Source of the DNA: Emydura subglobosa | Taxonomy: Eukaryota > Chordata > Testudines > Chelidae | Reading direction: 5' to 3' | Length of the DNA stretch: 64,000 nt | NCBI GenBank assembly: GCA_007922225.1 | Contig: ML679961.1 | Span: 74,102,652-74,166,651, forward strand | Shown: positions 1 through 13,326 of the stretch, piece by piece | Layout: each line of letters starts with the position of its first letter | How positions within the stretch are numbered: position 1 is the first letter of the stretch | Translations under genes and position numbers: made by a program | Notes under the pieces: generated by a model | The model's input: only the letters and a program-made list of their open reading frames with translations | Told to the model about the DNA's origin: nothing | The model's database searches: none

Positions 1-479
1 TGCTACTCAAAATGCACTCATGCTGTGCCTGTGAGTGCAGTACCTCCGTCTAATTAAATGGGTAACTCAGGAGACACGTGCTCCTGCAAAATGGGAGCAC
101 TGTTTTTCCAGCAGATGACACTGTTTCTCTCTGGAGCAAACACTCTGATATGTGTTCAGAGTTTTAAACTACCTGTATATGGAAGAAAATAGAGACAAAT
201 CTGCTACTTCTACAGTGTTAAATTCCTGAAGTAGCTGTTAGTAAGGCTGAAGGTCTTGTGTTCTCTGATACGCATGTCACTTTCCACTTCTCTTGTTTGT
301 ACACTGTTGCTGTAACACAAAAACTTCAATGAGCACTCATACTACAACTTCAAATAGGGTATCTCAGTAACCCCTTACTGATCACCATAAAACATACATA
401 TAGTCTGGCAATCAAAACTAGTCTGTGATTTGGAGAAGTATCCCTTTCTTAAATTTAGTTTTGTTTAATTAATATTGGT
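1..479. other. unclassified AT-rich sequence
   Basis: No long open frame, RNA gene or recognisable repeat is visible here. It is ordinary AT-rich vertebrate non-coding sequence. Confidence 0.5.
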
Positions 480-897
480 TTGGTGGTGCTTTAAATCTGG
501 GCTAGCTGGTCCAGCTGGGAGTATAGGCTAGAGGCTAAGTGCTGCATTCACCTGGGCTAGTAGCCCAGAAGCTTTGCATTGAGGATGCATGCTAAATCAC
601 TCAAGTGCTGATAGTCCTCCAATGTCTTCTCACAATTCCCTCCATGTACCCAGAAGGATAGACAAGTTCTCCCCCAACTTGCTGGGAAAAAAATTTGCTG
701 GCTTAACTTTCTGCAACACAAAGAAACATGAGATATGCCCCCAGAAGTCCTAGCAGCACATACATGAGTGAGTGTAATGCCAGTGAAGATTCAGTAACTT
801 GAGCATGAGTTTGAAATTTGGTTGCCCATACCCAGATGTCGCTAATCATGGGTTCTGATCTCCTGGGTTACTTCTGCAGTGAAGACATACCCTTAGC
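480..897. mobile_element. degenerate foldback MITE (tentative)
   Basis: The right edge reads GCAGTGAAGACATACCCTTA, which resembles the terminal inverted repeat (GTAGACATACC then TTA/TGA) of the clearer MITE at 55144-55402. The left half is too decayed to define an end. Treat the left boundary as approximate; the call rests on the right end only. Confidence 0.3.
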
Positions 898-3800
898 CAT
901 TAAGGTAGAGAGCTGGGAGTGAGGAGTCCCAGGCTCTGTTTCCATTGCAAAGGGGTGTCATAAGGCTTAATGAACTGTGTGCAAAGCCCTTTTAATCCTC
1001 TTCTTGGACCTAGTAGGCAGTATATAATTGAGAAATAATGCTTTTTAACAAATGATTTTTAAAATCATGAATGTATTGCTGCTCTTTATGTAACTGATAA
1101 TTAAGACTTTAAAGACTGATCTTATAGTCCTTATTCAAACAGCTCTCCCATTGAGATCAATGCAGAAGTGGACTTAGTTAGCCCAATACATCAGTCTTCA
1201 CATTTGATTAGCACTGCATGCAGGGGCGGGAGAGCTTACCCTTAAAGGGCTTCCTCTCTTCCCATTCAGGATCACTGTGAAAGTTGTCATTAAAAGGTAT
1301 TTGTTTCACACTCTACTGATCTCTCACTGCATAGCCAATCACTTAAAGCATTCTGGCAGATATATTAAGGACTTCATAATGGAGCATTGTATAGAGAAAA
1401 CCGAGGGTGTTGAGACTTTTTTGAATATTTAAAACCTTATTTCAAACGATTTTTTTCAATACTTGCAGTTTTTTTTTTAAAATTGTTTTCAAGGCATTCA
1501 GCCTTAGACATTACATATTCAGTTGTTCTTAACAAAGGACCAGATCACCTCTTCTGCATTTCTACGCAGTGAGGATGAAAACCCAGCAAATCCCTGTTTG
1601 GGGCACCTGGAATGGAGACATTCTGCCTCATTTGTTTCACTCCTTCCTGACACCCAGAGAATATGTGGTCACTCAAGACTCCTGTCTTTCTGGTTAGCCA
1701 GAAAGCTTGTGTTCTTCTCCAAATTCCTTGATGCCTGTGCCTTCAATTTAAGAAGGAACCTAGTTATTGTATGTCACCCAGGAAACCTTATAAGGAAATA
1801 AAATCCTAGTATTCATAATACAGGGGCTAATCCTGATCCCTTTTCTTCAGGGCTTCAGAGAGACCCAGATGGAAGAGAACTGCTTCAGTTCTGCTAATCA
1901 GGGGTCATGAGTTGTGTACTTAATTGCTAACCATCTGCTCTCTTACTGGGCTGTAAACTTTGGGTTTGATATATGTTAGGTTGTTTGACTAGTACCTCTT
2001 GGCGAGAGGGGAGGAGCACTCTTCACAAGAGCATTGATTTAGAGCAGGGAAGTGTTAAGGGAGAAACTGGATCAAGGCAGCTCTATCATCCGTTGGTATT
2101 AACAGCTACAGAGAAACTCTGTTCCACAGCTGTGGTGGAGGAGTCCTTTCCTACAGAGAGCAGGTGAAAAATGCTATTTAAAATAAAGTTAACTCAATTG
2201 AGTTAGCTTAATTCAATCAGAAACTCTCCTTAACACCCATCAATCAGTGGCACAAATTGGAGGGCCCTGAGATGAGGTGAATGCCACTTAAAGTTCCATT
2301 GGCCTTGGAGCTGGGGGATGATGTCCTAATCACATTCAAGCAGTGGTTCCACTCTAAATCAGGTCCTGTACTAAACTATGTTGCTCCAGCCCTGTGGTTG
2401 CAACTTGTCTGAAATTTGACCCTCCATGTGGATGGAGAGGAAGCCAGGCCAAACTTCAGTGACTGGTGTTGTAACCTGGCATCCTGGCACATGGGTGTTG
2501 CAACCTGGGAGCTTGTTCCTGTATGTGGGAGCACAGGGGAGTCCTTCAAAAACTCTATTTTTGGTGACATCAGCTCTTGCACAGTGTGAGTTAAACAAAG
2601 AGGAGGTTCCCCAGCTGAGTGAGACACAGAGTCCCTGTGGAAGGGGAGAAGCAGGGATCTCAATGTGGTCCATGCTGTGGGGGGTGAGGACCAGAATTTA
2701 TTCTTCCTCAAATATATCTGAATTTGCACCACTGCCATCAGCTATAACATGGTCAGCTAACATGATTGTTAGCGTTAATCTGTGCTCAACATGGGTATTA
2801 AAGATGGTTTCCAATTATATCATGTTAATTTGATTGAGCTAGTTCAGCTGTCCTGTCATATAGGCAGGGCCTCAGAAGCTTGGTGGGACCCAACACACAT
2901 AGTTAAAGCAGTTGCAGAGTGATATTCATGTCAATCATTATTTTGGTTAACACTCTTGGAATCTGAACGTACTGAAGATACATTATAGCATATTCACAAT
3001 GATAAATGAATTCAGCTTGGTCAGAGCTTGCAACTTTGAGGAAAAGTTCACTGTAGCTCCATTTATATCTATAAAACCACTTACCAACAAGATTGTTCAA
3101 GTAGTTTCATAATGGAAAAACTGTCTAGATATCTTACATAACCCATTTCAGCTGTATATCTTTAAAGCAAGTACAAAATATTCTGTTTTCCCCCAAACAA
3201 ATCCTCAAGTGACTGACCTTTTGAGAAATTAGGCCTTTCCTTCTCTGCTTTGCCTTCAAGTGAATATCTTTCAGATGCAATGAAAACTGATAATCTGAAA
3301 TCAGAAGGAAGACATTTAAAAGCACTGAGAATAAATTCAATTTCCGGGCTGACTTTAAGGGTCAAGATATTTCTCAGAAGACTCTTAAAACCCTGATCCC
3401 AGATAGCGATATTCAAAGAAAATCATCATGAAATAGAAAATGCCTTTGGATTTTCCAGGAAGATTAATATCCTTCATTTGTGGACCATAATGCAAGATAT
3501 TAATAACTTGACTGCCTTGAGTCTGTGAAGGTACTGAAAATCATAAGACTGAATACTGGATTCCCCTCTGCTGTTTAATTTGCTTAGAACACAATATATT
3601 GGCTCCTTTGATTTACAAAATTAGCTCTTTGAACAGCTTTCACAGTTTTCACAATAAACCTCATAACAGGCTAGTAAGCCTGTGGACTCTATATAAGCAT
3701 TCAAGGATCTTCTGTTGAAGTCATTATCTTGTCAATTGTTAAAGCCCTATATAGGAAAAAGTAGAGTGATTTCTGATGATTCATACTGACAAGTAGATCT

Positions 3801-5540
3801 TATTGATAATGCTAGTTGGGAATTTTTCATTTAAAAATACATTTTACACAAGTCCACAATTTTCCATAGGAAAATTTCAGTTTTCTGCAGATGTTTCAAT
3901 TTTCTGTTAGGAAAATTTAAACAAAATACTTAGTTTGGGTTTAGTGTGTAATGCACCATAGCTAGAGATGCCTATGACTCACACCTGCCCTCACCAAGCT
4001 GGGAGAAAGTGGTTCATCATGGGAGATGTAGACTCTGCAATTTGGTATACGTGCAAGTAGGGGCTGACCGTTGATAATTGCCCCATAATGTAACAAATTA
4101 AAATAATAATCAGACACAGACCACATATGGTATTTCCATTAGTGTCACACCAGGTGCTTGCCATATATATTGTTGTACATTAGATAGGAAGGCCAATCTA
4201 AAATTAGGAAAAATAGAGGCAGACTAAGATCAAACAAAGAACCAGGGCCCAGCACCAAGTGTCTGAGGGGTAATAAATAAATAAAGCAGGACCATCAGGA
4301 AAAAATAGACACTATGACAAAAGACAAAAACCTCAGGCCCAGAATTAGCAGAGACAGAGACTTACGCCCAGGTGATATATTGGATCTAGGAGCCACAAAC
4401 AAATATTAGTGTCAAATACCAAAGAGAAAAAGAAAAGATAGTGAATGATAAACTTGTTTGGTGGTTTCTGAATTAGGCACCGACACACAAGGAGGAGGAA
4501 TCATTCTGGAAAGAAAGATTTGGCAGAGTAATTATTTCTTAATTTATATTTTTGGAATTTATTATGCTAGCATAAGTAAATATTTAAAAATAATTGAAGG
4601 TAAATATACTGTATACAATATGAATGCTCATTATGCCCCACATTTTCATCTGAACTTCTTTTCTGCAAGCACAGTTTATGCTTCAGCTAGGTAGTAGCAA
4701 ATTCAAGAACTCAGATTTGCACCTCCAATTTACCTCCAATTGGGTGCCAATTTACAGATCGACTACTACTTCTACTACTAGATTGTACCAATCTACTCCT
4801 CCCCCCAAAGGGGTGCAACCCTTTTGAAAATTTGGCATCTATGCTGCTCATATGGAAACACCTATCAGATCATAGAAACTAGGAATAACATTCCTGTTGC
4901 TTTGTTTTGTTTTATAGACACAGGGTCAAGCCATTTTGAAAATCAATGAACAAATGAATTCCATTAACATTTGTCAACTCAAAGAAGGAATATTAATAAG
5001 TATTAGAAAACTGGTATGTTGTGGAAATATGAAAGGGGAGAGAAAGTAGATAGGATTCATTTCTCTATTTATTCTTATGAGTGGCCTTGCAATCTAGTTT
5101 CACCAAAAATATATCTCAGCAAACTGATTAATATCAATAACTTTTATATGTCCTACCGTTATTATAAACTTCCCATGACTCCATTGTTGTGTTTTCTTTT
5201 GTTTTATTTTCTGCTAGAGTGACTTTGTTGGTTTATTTGAAGTTGATTTTTACTGTCCACTTGTCACAGTTTAGGAACATGTACAAACAATTTTAAAAGC
5301 ACATGCAAAATTATAGAGAGATTGAAAACCAGGTCATCTGCTCCCACTAAACCCATACCTCCACCCCATTCTTCTCTCTAACACAAAGGAAAACAACCTC
5401 TCAATTTAATCTACTCCTCAAAGGGGAAGCGGAGAGGCAAATGGTACATGAGAAGTGTCCTACAAACCCTACAATCAGCTTCAGTTAGCACACCTAAGTT
5501 TCCCCCAACAAAGCAATGCCACCATTTATTCAATACAGGG
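898..5540. other. no gene or classifiable repeat seen
   Basis: Several short open frames occur on both strands, but none has a recognisable motif, a compositional signal or homology that I can identify. Short pyrimidine or A/T runs are present. It is consistent with intergenic or intronic host DNA. Confidence 0.5.
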
Positions 5541-6289
5541 ACTGATTTTTAGAGGTGCTAAGCACCCATAACTCCAGCTGAAAATATGGGAGCTGCATGT
5601 GCTTAGCATTTCTGGGAATCAGATCCATATTGTATAAAGGAACCCCAGATTAGGGAAGCAAAGAAACACATTCAGTTAAAGTACAGGATTTTTTCATTCA
5701 TCAAGAACATGTTTTAGTCCCTTTCAATGCTGTGGGGTGTAATATGTCATAATACACAATTACCTCAACTTTATCTGTTTTCCAGACCCCTTGGGGAGTG
5801 GCTGTGCTGTTTCTCTCTTTGTGTCTCTGTCTTCTCTCTCTCTCTTTTTTTTTTTTATCAATAGAATTTCTAAATCCAGTCTAAGCTGGCAGAGGTCAAA
5901 AGTCATTTTAATTGATAGCTGTCCATCTTCACAGATAGCAGTAACTGATGCTCTTATTTGCAGTCTCACCAGAGATGCATGAGTCTTGGTAATTGAGTGT
6001 CCCCCTCACGTCCAGGTGTGGTAAGATTTGAGGTTGTGCTGATGCAGGAGACATCTGTACAGTTGATGTTCATGCCAGATCTTTTCAGCTTAATGAGGAC
6101 TTCTTTCTCCTAGGCTGTCAAACTAGTACCTTTCATAGGCATTAAAAACTACTTTTAAATAAAAGTAAAAAATTAAGTGACTTATGGTGCATATGGAATG
6201 AACCAGAATGAAAATTATGGTAAACGAAATCTTCTGTTTTTATCTATAAAACAGATAAATCATAGGCAGTGATAGCACAAGCATGGGTG

Positions 6290-6700
6290 GTGCATATAAG
6301 AGGCTGGGGGAGGCTAAGCCTCCCGAAAGAAAGCTGTCCATGCAGGAGAGCAAATGCCACAAATGCAGCTCGGATTACCTCCCTTTGGAGGAACACTGGC
6401 CTGCCATCTTTGAAGTGCTGGACGCAAAGTTCCCTAAAAGTTGGGGAGCCACTGGCGCTCAGACTGTGGTCCCGCCTGTGCTCCACCCTGAGGCGCCACC
6501 TACCATGGAGAGAAGCAAGCGGGTGGGCCTTGAGGGAGAAGTGGAGAGGGGCAGGGGCGGGAAGAGGTAGAGCAAGGGCAGGGCCTTGGGGAAAGAGGCA
6601 GAATGGGGGTGGGTCATTAGGGGCGAGGTCCCAGTCTGGGAGCAGGTGCCCGCACCGCTTCTAGGGAGCTTCTGCATTCGCGTATAAGCCTCCCTAAACA
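6290..6700. repeat. GC-rich repeat-like island
   Basis: A sharply GC-richer block in AT-rich surroundings. It starts near a small palindrome (AGGCTAAGCCT) and ends with a related TATAAGCCTCCCT motif, so the core TAAGCCTCCC occurs at both edges. The open frames across it (to 131 codons) look like a by-product of high GC. It could be a decayed non-autonomous element or a remnant CpG island; the sequence does not decide. Confidence 0.35.
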
Positions 6701-6805
6701 GAAGACTCACACACTGCCTGTGAGCACAAGTTTCATGTTAGATCAACACGGCCTTAGCAAGGATCACATCTCAAGGCAGACGACATTCAAACTACTGCTG
6801 GTGAG

Positions 6806-6960
6806 CTTTTTCACTCAAAACTTTTTCAGCATAAATGCAGAAATATTTCACTAATTTGTGTCAATTTAGCTAAATTGTTTTGATTAAAAAAAATCAGAAA
6901 AAATCAAAAAGTTTCATTTTCACATTTTCAAAGCAAAATATTTCAGTTTTGTGCTGTGGA
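6806..6960. repeat. AT-rich quasi-palindromic repeat, short copy
   Basis: Runs of AAAATTTT-like words (TCAGAAAAAATCAAAAAG, TTCACATTTTC) match the style of the longer copies at 10978-11408 and 25833-26177. Assignment is by composition and word use, not alignment. Confidence 0.35.
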
Positions 6961-7832
6961 CACCTGCAGCAAAATTTTCAAGCTTAGATTCCTAAAGTTT
7001 GGCACCTAAATCCATATTTAGACACCTTGATTTTTGAGGTGCTGAGCCTCCAGAGTTCCTGTTGAACACAGTGGGAGGTATGGGCACTGTATCTCAAAAA
7101 AACAAACCACCAACTTGAAAATTTTTACTTTATCAGCTAGGATACTAATTTGAAGGGGAGTTGAACTAGTGATCCACAGGAGATGTGAAAGGCCCCATCA
7201 TGGCAATTGCCAATAATTGCAGAGGTGAACTGATGACTTGATCCTGCAATATCCTGAGCACCTCAGACAGATGCTGATAACTCTCAAGGAGTTGAGAGTA
7301 CTCGGCATTTTACAGGCTCAGTCCCTAGTTGTTGGTGTATATATATTTAGTTATCTGATGACACTCTTACTTTGTCACAAACCTTTTGTCGGATATTTGT
7401 TGTTGTACTTGACTGATACTTCTGCCTGTTTTTTTTATTGTTTGGCATTGTATGATCAGTGCCTGATGCCTTCTGCTATTTCCTTCTTCTGGACTTCCTT
7501 TCCCTCAGTTCTTTGTTCTTTCCTCTGGCTTGGTTGGCTCTGCTTTCTGCTGCCACGAAGTAGCTTGGCTAACTGTTAATTTGATATCTGCAGTACAAGG
7601 CTGTCCTCTTTCATGACTCATGTATTTCATTTGCCTATCTCTGATATATAAGATTAGCTTTACTGTGCTCACTTACATCCTTTGCAGATCTTTCTTCCAA
7701 ATACTAATTCTGCCCATGAGAGTTTGGAATCTGTCTGCTTGGACCACAACTTCCCTTCATCCTTTTTAGTTCTCTGTGGATTGTGTAAGGGGAAAAATGT
7801 TTACATTATACTTAGAACAGGGAAATTGGAAT

Positions 7833-8047
7833 AAGGAGACTTGGAATCTATTCTTGGCTCTGCCATTGACACACTTTTGTAACTTTGGGGCAATACAGTT
7901 AAGTCTAGAATTTCAAAAGTCTTTTTGGGTAACCTCAATTTCTGAATGTCTGTATTTACACACCTCCACTATGCACCAAAAATAATTGGACATTTGAAAG
8001 TTTAGGATTTAGTTTCTCTATACCTCAGTTTCCTGATTTAAAAAATA
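7833..8047 (+). repeat. MIR/CORE-SINE relic
   Basis: The order of diagnostic phrases matches a MIR element: a 'ggagacttggaatctattc' head, 'ttggctctgccattgacac', 'tttgtaactttggggcaa', then 'ctctatacctcagtttcctg'. It is diverged and carries an internal insertion before the final phrase. MIRs are ancient tRNA-derived SINEs with an L2-type tail, here in sense orientation. Confidence 0.6.
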
Positions 8048-8064
8048 AGGTCACTTCAGTAACT

Positions 8065-8190
8065 CAGGCAGAGGATAGGAGTCTATTACAGGAGTGAGTA
8101 GCTGAGGTTCTGTGGCCTGCAAAGTGCAGGAGGTTAGACTAGATAATTATGATGGTCCCTTCTGGCCTTAAAGTCTATGAACTAGTAATA
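8065..8190 (+). mobile_element. CR1 LINE 3' end fragment
   Basis: The stretch includes 'ttctgtggcctgcaaagtgc', 'aggaggttagactagataat' and 'ggtcccttctggccttaaag', then 'tctatgaa'. These are phrases of the CR1 3' untranslated end common in turtles, which normally finishes in short TCTATGA-type repeats. Only the last ~125 bp are present, as usual for 5'-truncated CR1 copies. Confidence 0.6.
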
Positions 8191-8751
8191 CTGCTTATCA
8201 ATCTCTCAGGAGAAATGCAAAGCTAAATTCATTAATATTTTTTAAAGAGCTTTAAGAAATATGGAAAGAAAGTAGTATATAAGTTTAAAGTATTAATTAA
8301 TAATAAGTATATAATTATAATAATTGCATACAAAACTAAATTAAAAGAAGATTATTAAGACTGCAAAATCAAGCACTCAAAAGTTAGGAAATGTCAAAAT
8401 TAAGGTTGTACTGGTAACCTTATCTGCCCCCCTTGTGCATATGCATTATAATACCGTCTTTAACTACATGATCACATACTGTATTTTCCACAGGACTCCT
8501 GCATCATTCAAATGCACTGTGCTCACTGAATGAGCAGCTATTCCATATTTTGTTTTATCCTCATTGTTCAGCAAATGGCCCCATGCTTTATATATTTGCA
8601 CACTACCCAAACAGAATTATTAACTTCCTCATGGGATTTTCTGGGTTGCTCAATACTGTAGCATCTGGGTGCTTCACAAACATTAATGAATTTGTCTTCA
8701 TAACACTCCTCTGGGTGGAGTTGCACATTTGGACACATTAGGAGTTCCACA

Positions 8752-9063
8752 GTCTGCACTGGCTTCCAGTAAATTGCCAGGTGGAAACCAAGGTGTTAGT
8801 TTTAAGCTATAAATCTCTAAATAGTTGGGGACTTGGCCACCATAGAGATCACTTCTCTTCCTTTGTTATACTGCCACAGTTGAGATCAGCAGAGATACTT
8901 GAGCTGGAGCTCTCTCAATATAAATGGGAGAGGGCAGCTAGCAGGGTGTTCTCTCTGAGGAGTCCTCAGTTTTGGAAGTAATTCCCCCACTTTTTGGTCC
9001 AGATTTGTTAAACTTCGGGGTGTGCTGCAAAACCCATCTCCCCCCCACCCCTTTGTTAAGACC
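8752..9063 (+). pseudogene. L2-like LINE ORF2 C-terminus, decayed
   Basis: The plus-strand translation starts with LHWLPVNCQVETKVLVLSYK, closely resembling the LHWLPVxxRVxFKVLxLTYKxL signature C-terminal to the reverse transcriptase in L2-type LINEs. It continues through LRSAE, RVFSLRSPQFWK (family: FS..AP.LWN) and CKTHL-like residues near 9030. A stop follows QFWK and frame breaks occur after it, so it is non-functional. The RT catalytic domain is absent; only this tail is recognisable. Assignment to L2 rather than a related LINE clade is from memory of the signature. Confidence 0.55.
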
Positions 9064-9064
9064 A

Positions 9065-10970
9065 TGGAGGAGGGTAGCAGGCTGTGGTAAATATATTTGT
9101 GGGCAGTCCTTACTTCAATTTGTTATTTTAATGAATATAGTAGGTACTCAGAACACTGTCTAGACACTGTCAGTTGCATTTTAGAAATGTGAAGAAAGAA
9201 ACAATATAAATACTGCTAATCCACATCTGCAAATATTCATTCCCATTGTTTTATTGTTTTTTTTTTTTTTTTTTTTAAACTTCAGTTGTTTTGACTGTTT
9301 GCTCTCCTTTTGAGTTTGATTTTTGTAAATATTCTAGCAAGTATGTTTACAGGGAGGAATATTTGCTGAAACAGAGAATTATAAGTGAATATTGCACATT
9401 GCACAAGATTTATAGAAAACACTTTTTTCAACTCATACTTTCACTGGAAAACTAATGTGAGAGTTCTGCTTATTCAATAATGTAACAGACCTGTATGGTA
9501 CCATGTGGTGTATAAATCCAGTCAGAGATTGAAGATTGATTCTCAAGTATTTGCAACTTACTATATATGAAGAAGTTCTGGGAAAAGAATTATTCTCTGA
9601 AATTATTTAACCGTTTTAATACGGCAAAAATTCAAGAGGCTCCTAATCTGTTCACAGCCAGGTCACAAACACACATAAAAGGGTACCATTCCTTTAATAT
9701 ATTTTTCTTTGGGTATTATTTTCCCAGCTCTATTTAAAGTCCTTACTCTTTATCCTTTCTCTTAATGCAGGAAGCTACCAGTCTCGCTGTAATTGTATAA
9801 GATATATTAACATATATTAGAATACTTTATTTTTATATTTCTCATAAATAAGATTTGGGAGATAATAATAATAGTAATAAAACAGTCCCAACCTTTCCCT
9901 AAAACTTGAAATGAAATGAACTTGGCACTGGCCTCCAGGCAGAGATGAGCCTATGTGTCACAGTACAGCCCTTAGTCACCATCAATGCCAAATTAACCAG
10001 TCTAATTTATTGAAATGCCACACAGCACACAAAAAATGTTGGACGAGTGGGAGGAAGTGAATAAATACATTCTTTGTACCCTTCATCTTGATATACTGCA
10101 GTACAGTAACCGAGCAAACATAACATCAGCTGTATGCTGGCTCTCGAGTTATATTTGACATATAACAGTGACAGTCCTGTGGCTGGCCTTGGATGAACTT
10201 GGGAGTTAATGTTTCCTTGCTCTATACAAATGCAAACTTAGCCTCTGTGCTTATGACTGTGGGACCTGGTTTACTCCCTCACAATGTTTTCTACTGTGAG
10301 GTTCTTTTATAAGGAAAATAGAATTCCAGTAAAATTTTGCCATAGAACTTTTTCACTGTGATGGGATCACTCATGAATCTTTGATCATGAATCACTCATG
10401 AATCTTGTGGCTCAAGGTGAGGGTTACCTGCTGAGCTGAGTGAAGCAGACACTTTACACTATCATGCTAGCATATTGTGTATTGCCACTTAAAACTGTCT
10501 ATGCATGATCATCATCAGGGTAGCTCCTTCTTCCAGGATGACCAGATGCACATATGAGGAATTCTGTGTCTGCCAGGTTACAAAGCAAGACCTGTTGCAG
10601 TCTAACTCCTGTTAGCAAGAGCGTGCTGTTCAATATTTAATACACGCAGCTGTAAGACTGGATGATTCCTAGTGTTCCTGAGTTCCAGTGAGTGTGGCCT
10701 GTTTTATTAAAAGTAATGAAGACATTATCCAAATGCTCTGAGAGAATTTTGGAACTCTGTAACTCTCAATCAATCTAGCCTAACCCAGGGCATCATATGG
10801 CTGCACAAATGGCCAGATAACGTAATTGCATTTCCAGTCACCATAAAATGCTGCTGTCTTTTATTCTTGAATGGCTCCAGTCACTCTTTTACCATCCTTG
10901 CTTCATCCATCTCATCCATTTCTTTGTTCTGTGTTTGTCACAAGGAGGAGCATAGTGAATTTCCTCAGTA
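9065..10970. other. no gene seen; 20-nt poly-T at 9257-9276
   Basis: AT-rich sequence without a supported gene or classified repeat. It contains a T20 run and a short local duplication of 'atcactcatgaatctt' (about 10367-10405), probably replication slippage. Confidence 0.45.
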
Positions 10971-10977
10971 GAACTGG

Positions 10978-11408
10978 TCAGGAATTTTTTGACCATGTTT
11001 TTTATTTCTAAAATTCCAATTTGTTGAAATTATTCACAATTTCAGGTAGGTTTCTGATGAATCACCTGACTTAAAAAAAATAAAATAAAAAAAAAAGGGA
11101 AAAATATTTTGAAATTGTCAAAATGTTGAATTTTGACATTTCTTAAACAAAAAAAAATTGAAATGACTTTTCATTAGAAAGTTAAGTTAAATAAACTAAA
11201 AAGGTTGAAAAAGAAAAGGTTGAAGTCAAAATAAAAAGTTCTGACATTTTCAAAATTAAACATTTTGATTCACCTTAACTGAAATGTGTTTTGGTTTTTC
11301 AGTTCACTAGTTTTTTGGGTTTTTTTAAATGTCAACCTCAATTTGAATTCTCAAAAATATTTAAGGAACAGGAAAACTGTTCCTCAGCCAGCTCTATTGC
11401 TGAGCTTG
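10978..11408. repeat. AT-rich quasi-palindromic dispersed repeat, copy A
   Basis: A dense array of self-complementary A/T words (GAAATATTTTGAAATT, TTTTGACATTTC) ends in 'ggaaaactgttcctcagcc' followed by 'agctctattgctga'. The copy at 25833-26177 ends in nearly the same phrase (ggaaaactgttgaccagctc), so the two are one family. I infer a non-autonomous element; no terminal repeats or target duplication could be fixed. Confidence 0.5.
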
Positions 11409-12232
11409 TTCCCATGCTGCTGCACTCGAAGGGACAAAGGTGGAGAGCTTTTAAAATTGAGCATTGAGGACAGAGCATTCACCAGTTCACATGGAATTGC
11501 TCAGAAAGGGTGAGTATGAATCCTCTGCTGAACTTTGTTTGGCTTGTGGGTAGGGGAGTCATGCAAAAGGGGTTCTAAAGCATGATTAAAGTTGATTGAA
11601 ATAGGAGGGGGGGGGCTTGGAATAGCAGCCAAGGAGGAGGAAGAGACATGTGGGAGCACTGCTTACTTCAACCAGGGAGAAAAGGGAAGGCTCCCCTTTG
11701 CTTTTAGCAGAGTGGAGAGGGGGGTTGTGCTACCTCTCTGTAGCTTTAGCTCCTGCTTCTAGGTCACTTGACTTTGTCAGAGGGGAGATTGCATGGCCCT
11801 CTAGAGGAAAGGAGTATCAGGGGCAGCTAATGATAAAAAAGACCACAGTGTTTAAAAGAGGAAAAAGACAATGCACCTTTTGCCAGCTGCACTCTTTACA
11901 CAATCAAGCTATTCTATAACCTTCAGTTGTTTATTTTCTCTGACTTCTCTTACCTTTTTCTCTCAGTAAATCTTTCACTATACATAATTCTTCCAGGAAC
12001 TAATATGGCAGCCTCATGCATTACATTATAATTGGTAGCCTCCAGTATTGCATTATAATGCAATAAGCAATTTGCTTTACCGTAATATTGTTATCTTCCT
12101 TTATGTGATGAGTGATAATAACTTGTTGTCTTTGGTCATCGAGTGAACATTTCCAGAAATAATTTTGTGACAAGTTGGGCATTTAAAATAAATATGCAGT
12201 ACAATCTCTTTTATCTACAGGTCTTTAGTTTC

Positions 12233-12286
12233 AAATGATATATGGTCGTGACATGGTACTATTTGATTCTCTTTTACCACTTATCA
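12233..12286 (+). repeat. left arm of long-range inverted repeat
   Basis: This 54-nt arm is the reverse complement of 13104-13202 in two blocks: 12233-12264 pairs with 13171-13202 (31 of 32 match) and 12265-12286 pairs with 13104-13125 (21 of 22 match). The right arm has 45 extra nucleotides between the blocks. Arm spacing is about 0.8 kb. Confidence 0.85.
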
Positions 12287-13103
12287 TGGTACTAGTTATC
12301 CAAATCCTGGATAAACTGGTAGGGAAAGGGACTAGATGATTTTAAAGAATGTAAGCCAGCTAATATGGCACCTTTAGAACTATCTGCTCCGAGATGCCAG
12401 CCAGCATGCTGTTCGCCAAACTCCCAGACTGTGGAGTACAATCTCTGGCCCTGGAAAGCATCAGTGGTTCTTCACCAAATTCCAAATTTTCAGGAACCCT
12501 TAGCACAGTAACAACTATTGCATTGTCCTGTATGATGTGTCCAGTGTTTGTTTATTCAGGGTTTTGATTGCATAGGGTTATATGGTGCAAAATATGTGTC
12601 TCTGCAAAACTTTTCGTGTGGTCTGCAGGTTGGTTGTCTTGATTAGTGACCTCAAATACTCTGTGACTTTACCAATTCTAAAGAAGTTAATGCAAGCACT
12701 GACATAAAGAACAGACACAAACAGCACTTCTGTACCAGCTGTCCCAGATAAATATTTTATATCTTTTAGTGCTATTGAATAATTATTGATGACATATTGA
12801 TATTTTCATATTTGCCATAAAAATTGATGAACTATGGTAACAAACACCCAGAAGGAATGGGGTGATTTGTTACTCTTGTAGATTCCTCCAATTTGCTGTC
12901 TTCCCAGGGCTATACATTATCAAGCATAGCAAATGGAATCAGTGCGTGTCTCTCATTAACATGCATTAGCTGTATCAGAAGGAGCCTTATGGTGTCAGCT
13001 CAGCAGAACCTTGATCTCTTTAGGTAATGTGTTTGGGTATTTTTATTGTAATGAATTAGGGCATCTCAAACACTTAAGTTGTTTAATAGTCACTTTTAAT
13101 TTC

Positions 13104-13202
13104 TGATAAGTTGTAAAAGAGAATCAACTGATTTCAAACTGTCAAAACTGCTTTAGTGACCATCTCCAAAAAATAGTACCATGTCATGACCATATATCAT
13201 TT
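13104..13202 (-). repeat. right arm of long-range inverted repeat
   Basis: Partner of 12233-12286. It carries a 45-nt segment (13126-13170) that the left arm lacks, so one arm has gained an insertion or the other a deletion. The sequence between the arms resembles no repeat I recognise. The pair could be terminal inverted repeats of an unclassified DNA transposon or a local inverted duplication. Confidence 0.85.
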
Positions 13203-13310
13203 ACATCTGTGAGTTACCTTCTTGAATAGTGGAGTTTAGAATTTCATTAGGTCCAATGTCTGTGATACAACTAGTCCCAATGAGGTTTCTGGGGTTGCAG
13301 TAGACAGTAA

Positions 13311-13326
13311 TGTTGTTGTTGTTGTT
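13311..13326. repeat. (TGT)n microsatellite
   Basis: Short TTG/TGT trinucleotide run, immediately upstream of an antisense SINE relic. Confidence 0.8.

Noticed and set aside
6269..6664. 131-codon open frame in the GC-rich island
   Set aside because: High GC removes stop codons in several frames at once on both strands; no conserved motif.
7238..7579. 113-codon hydrophobic open frame
   Set aside because: Rich in Leu, Phe and Cys because the strand is T-rich; no family motif, no supported gene context.
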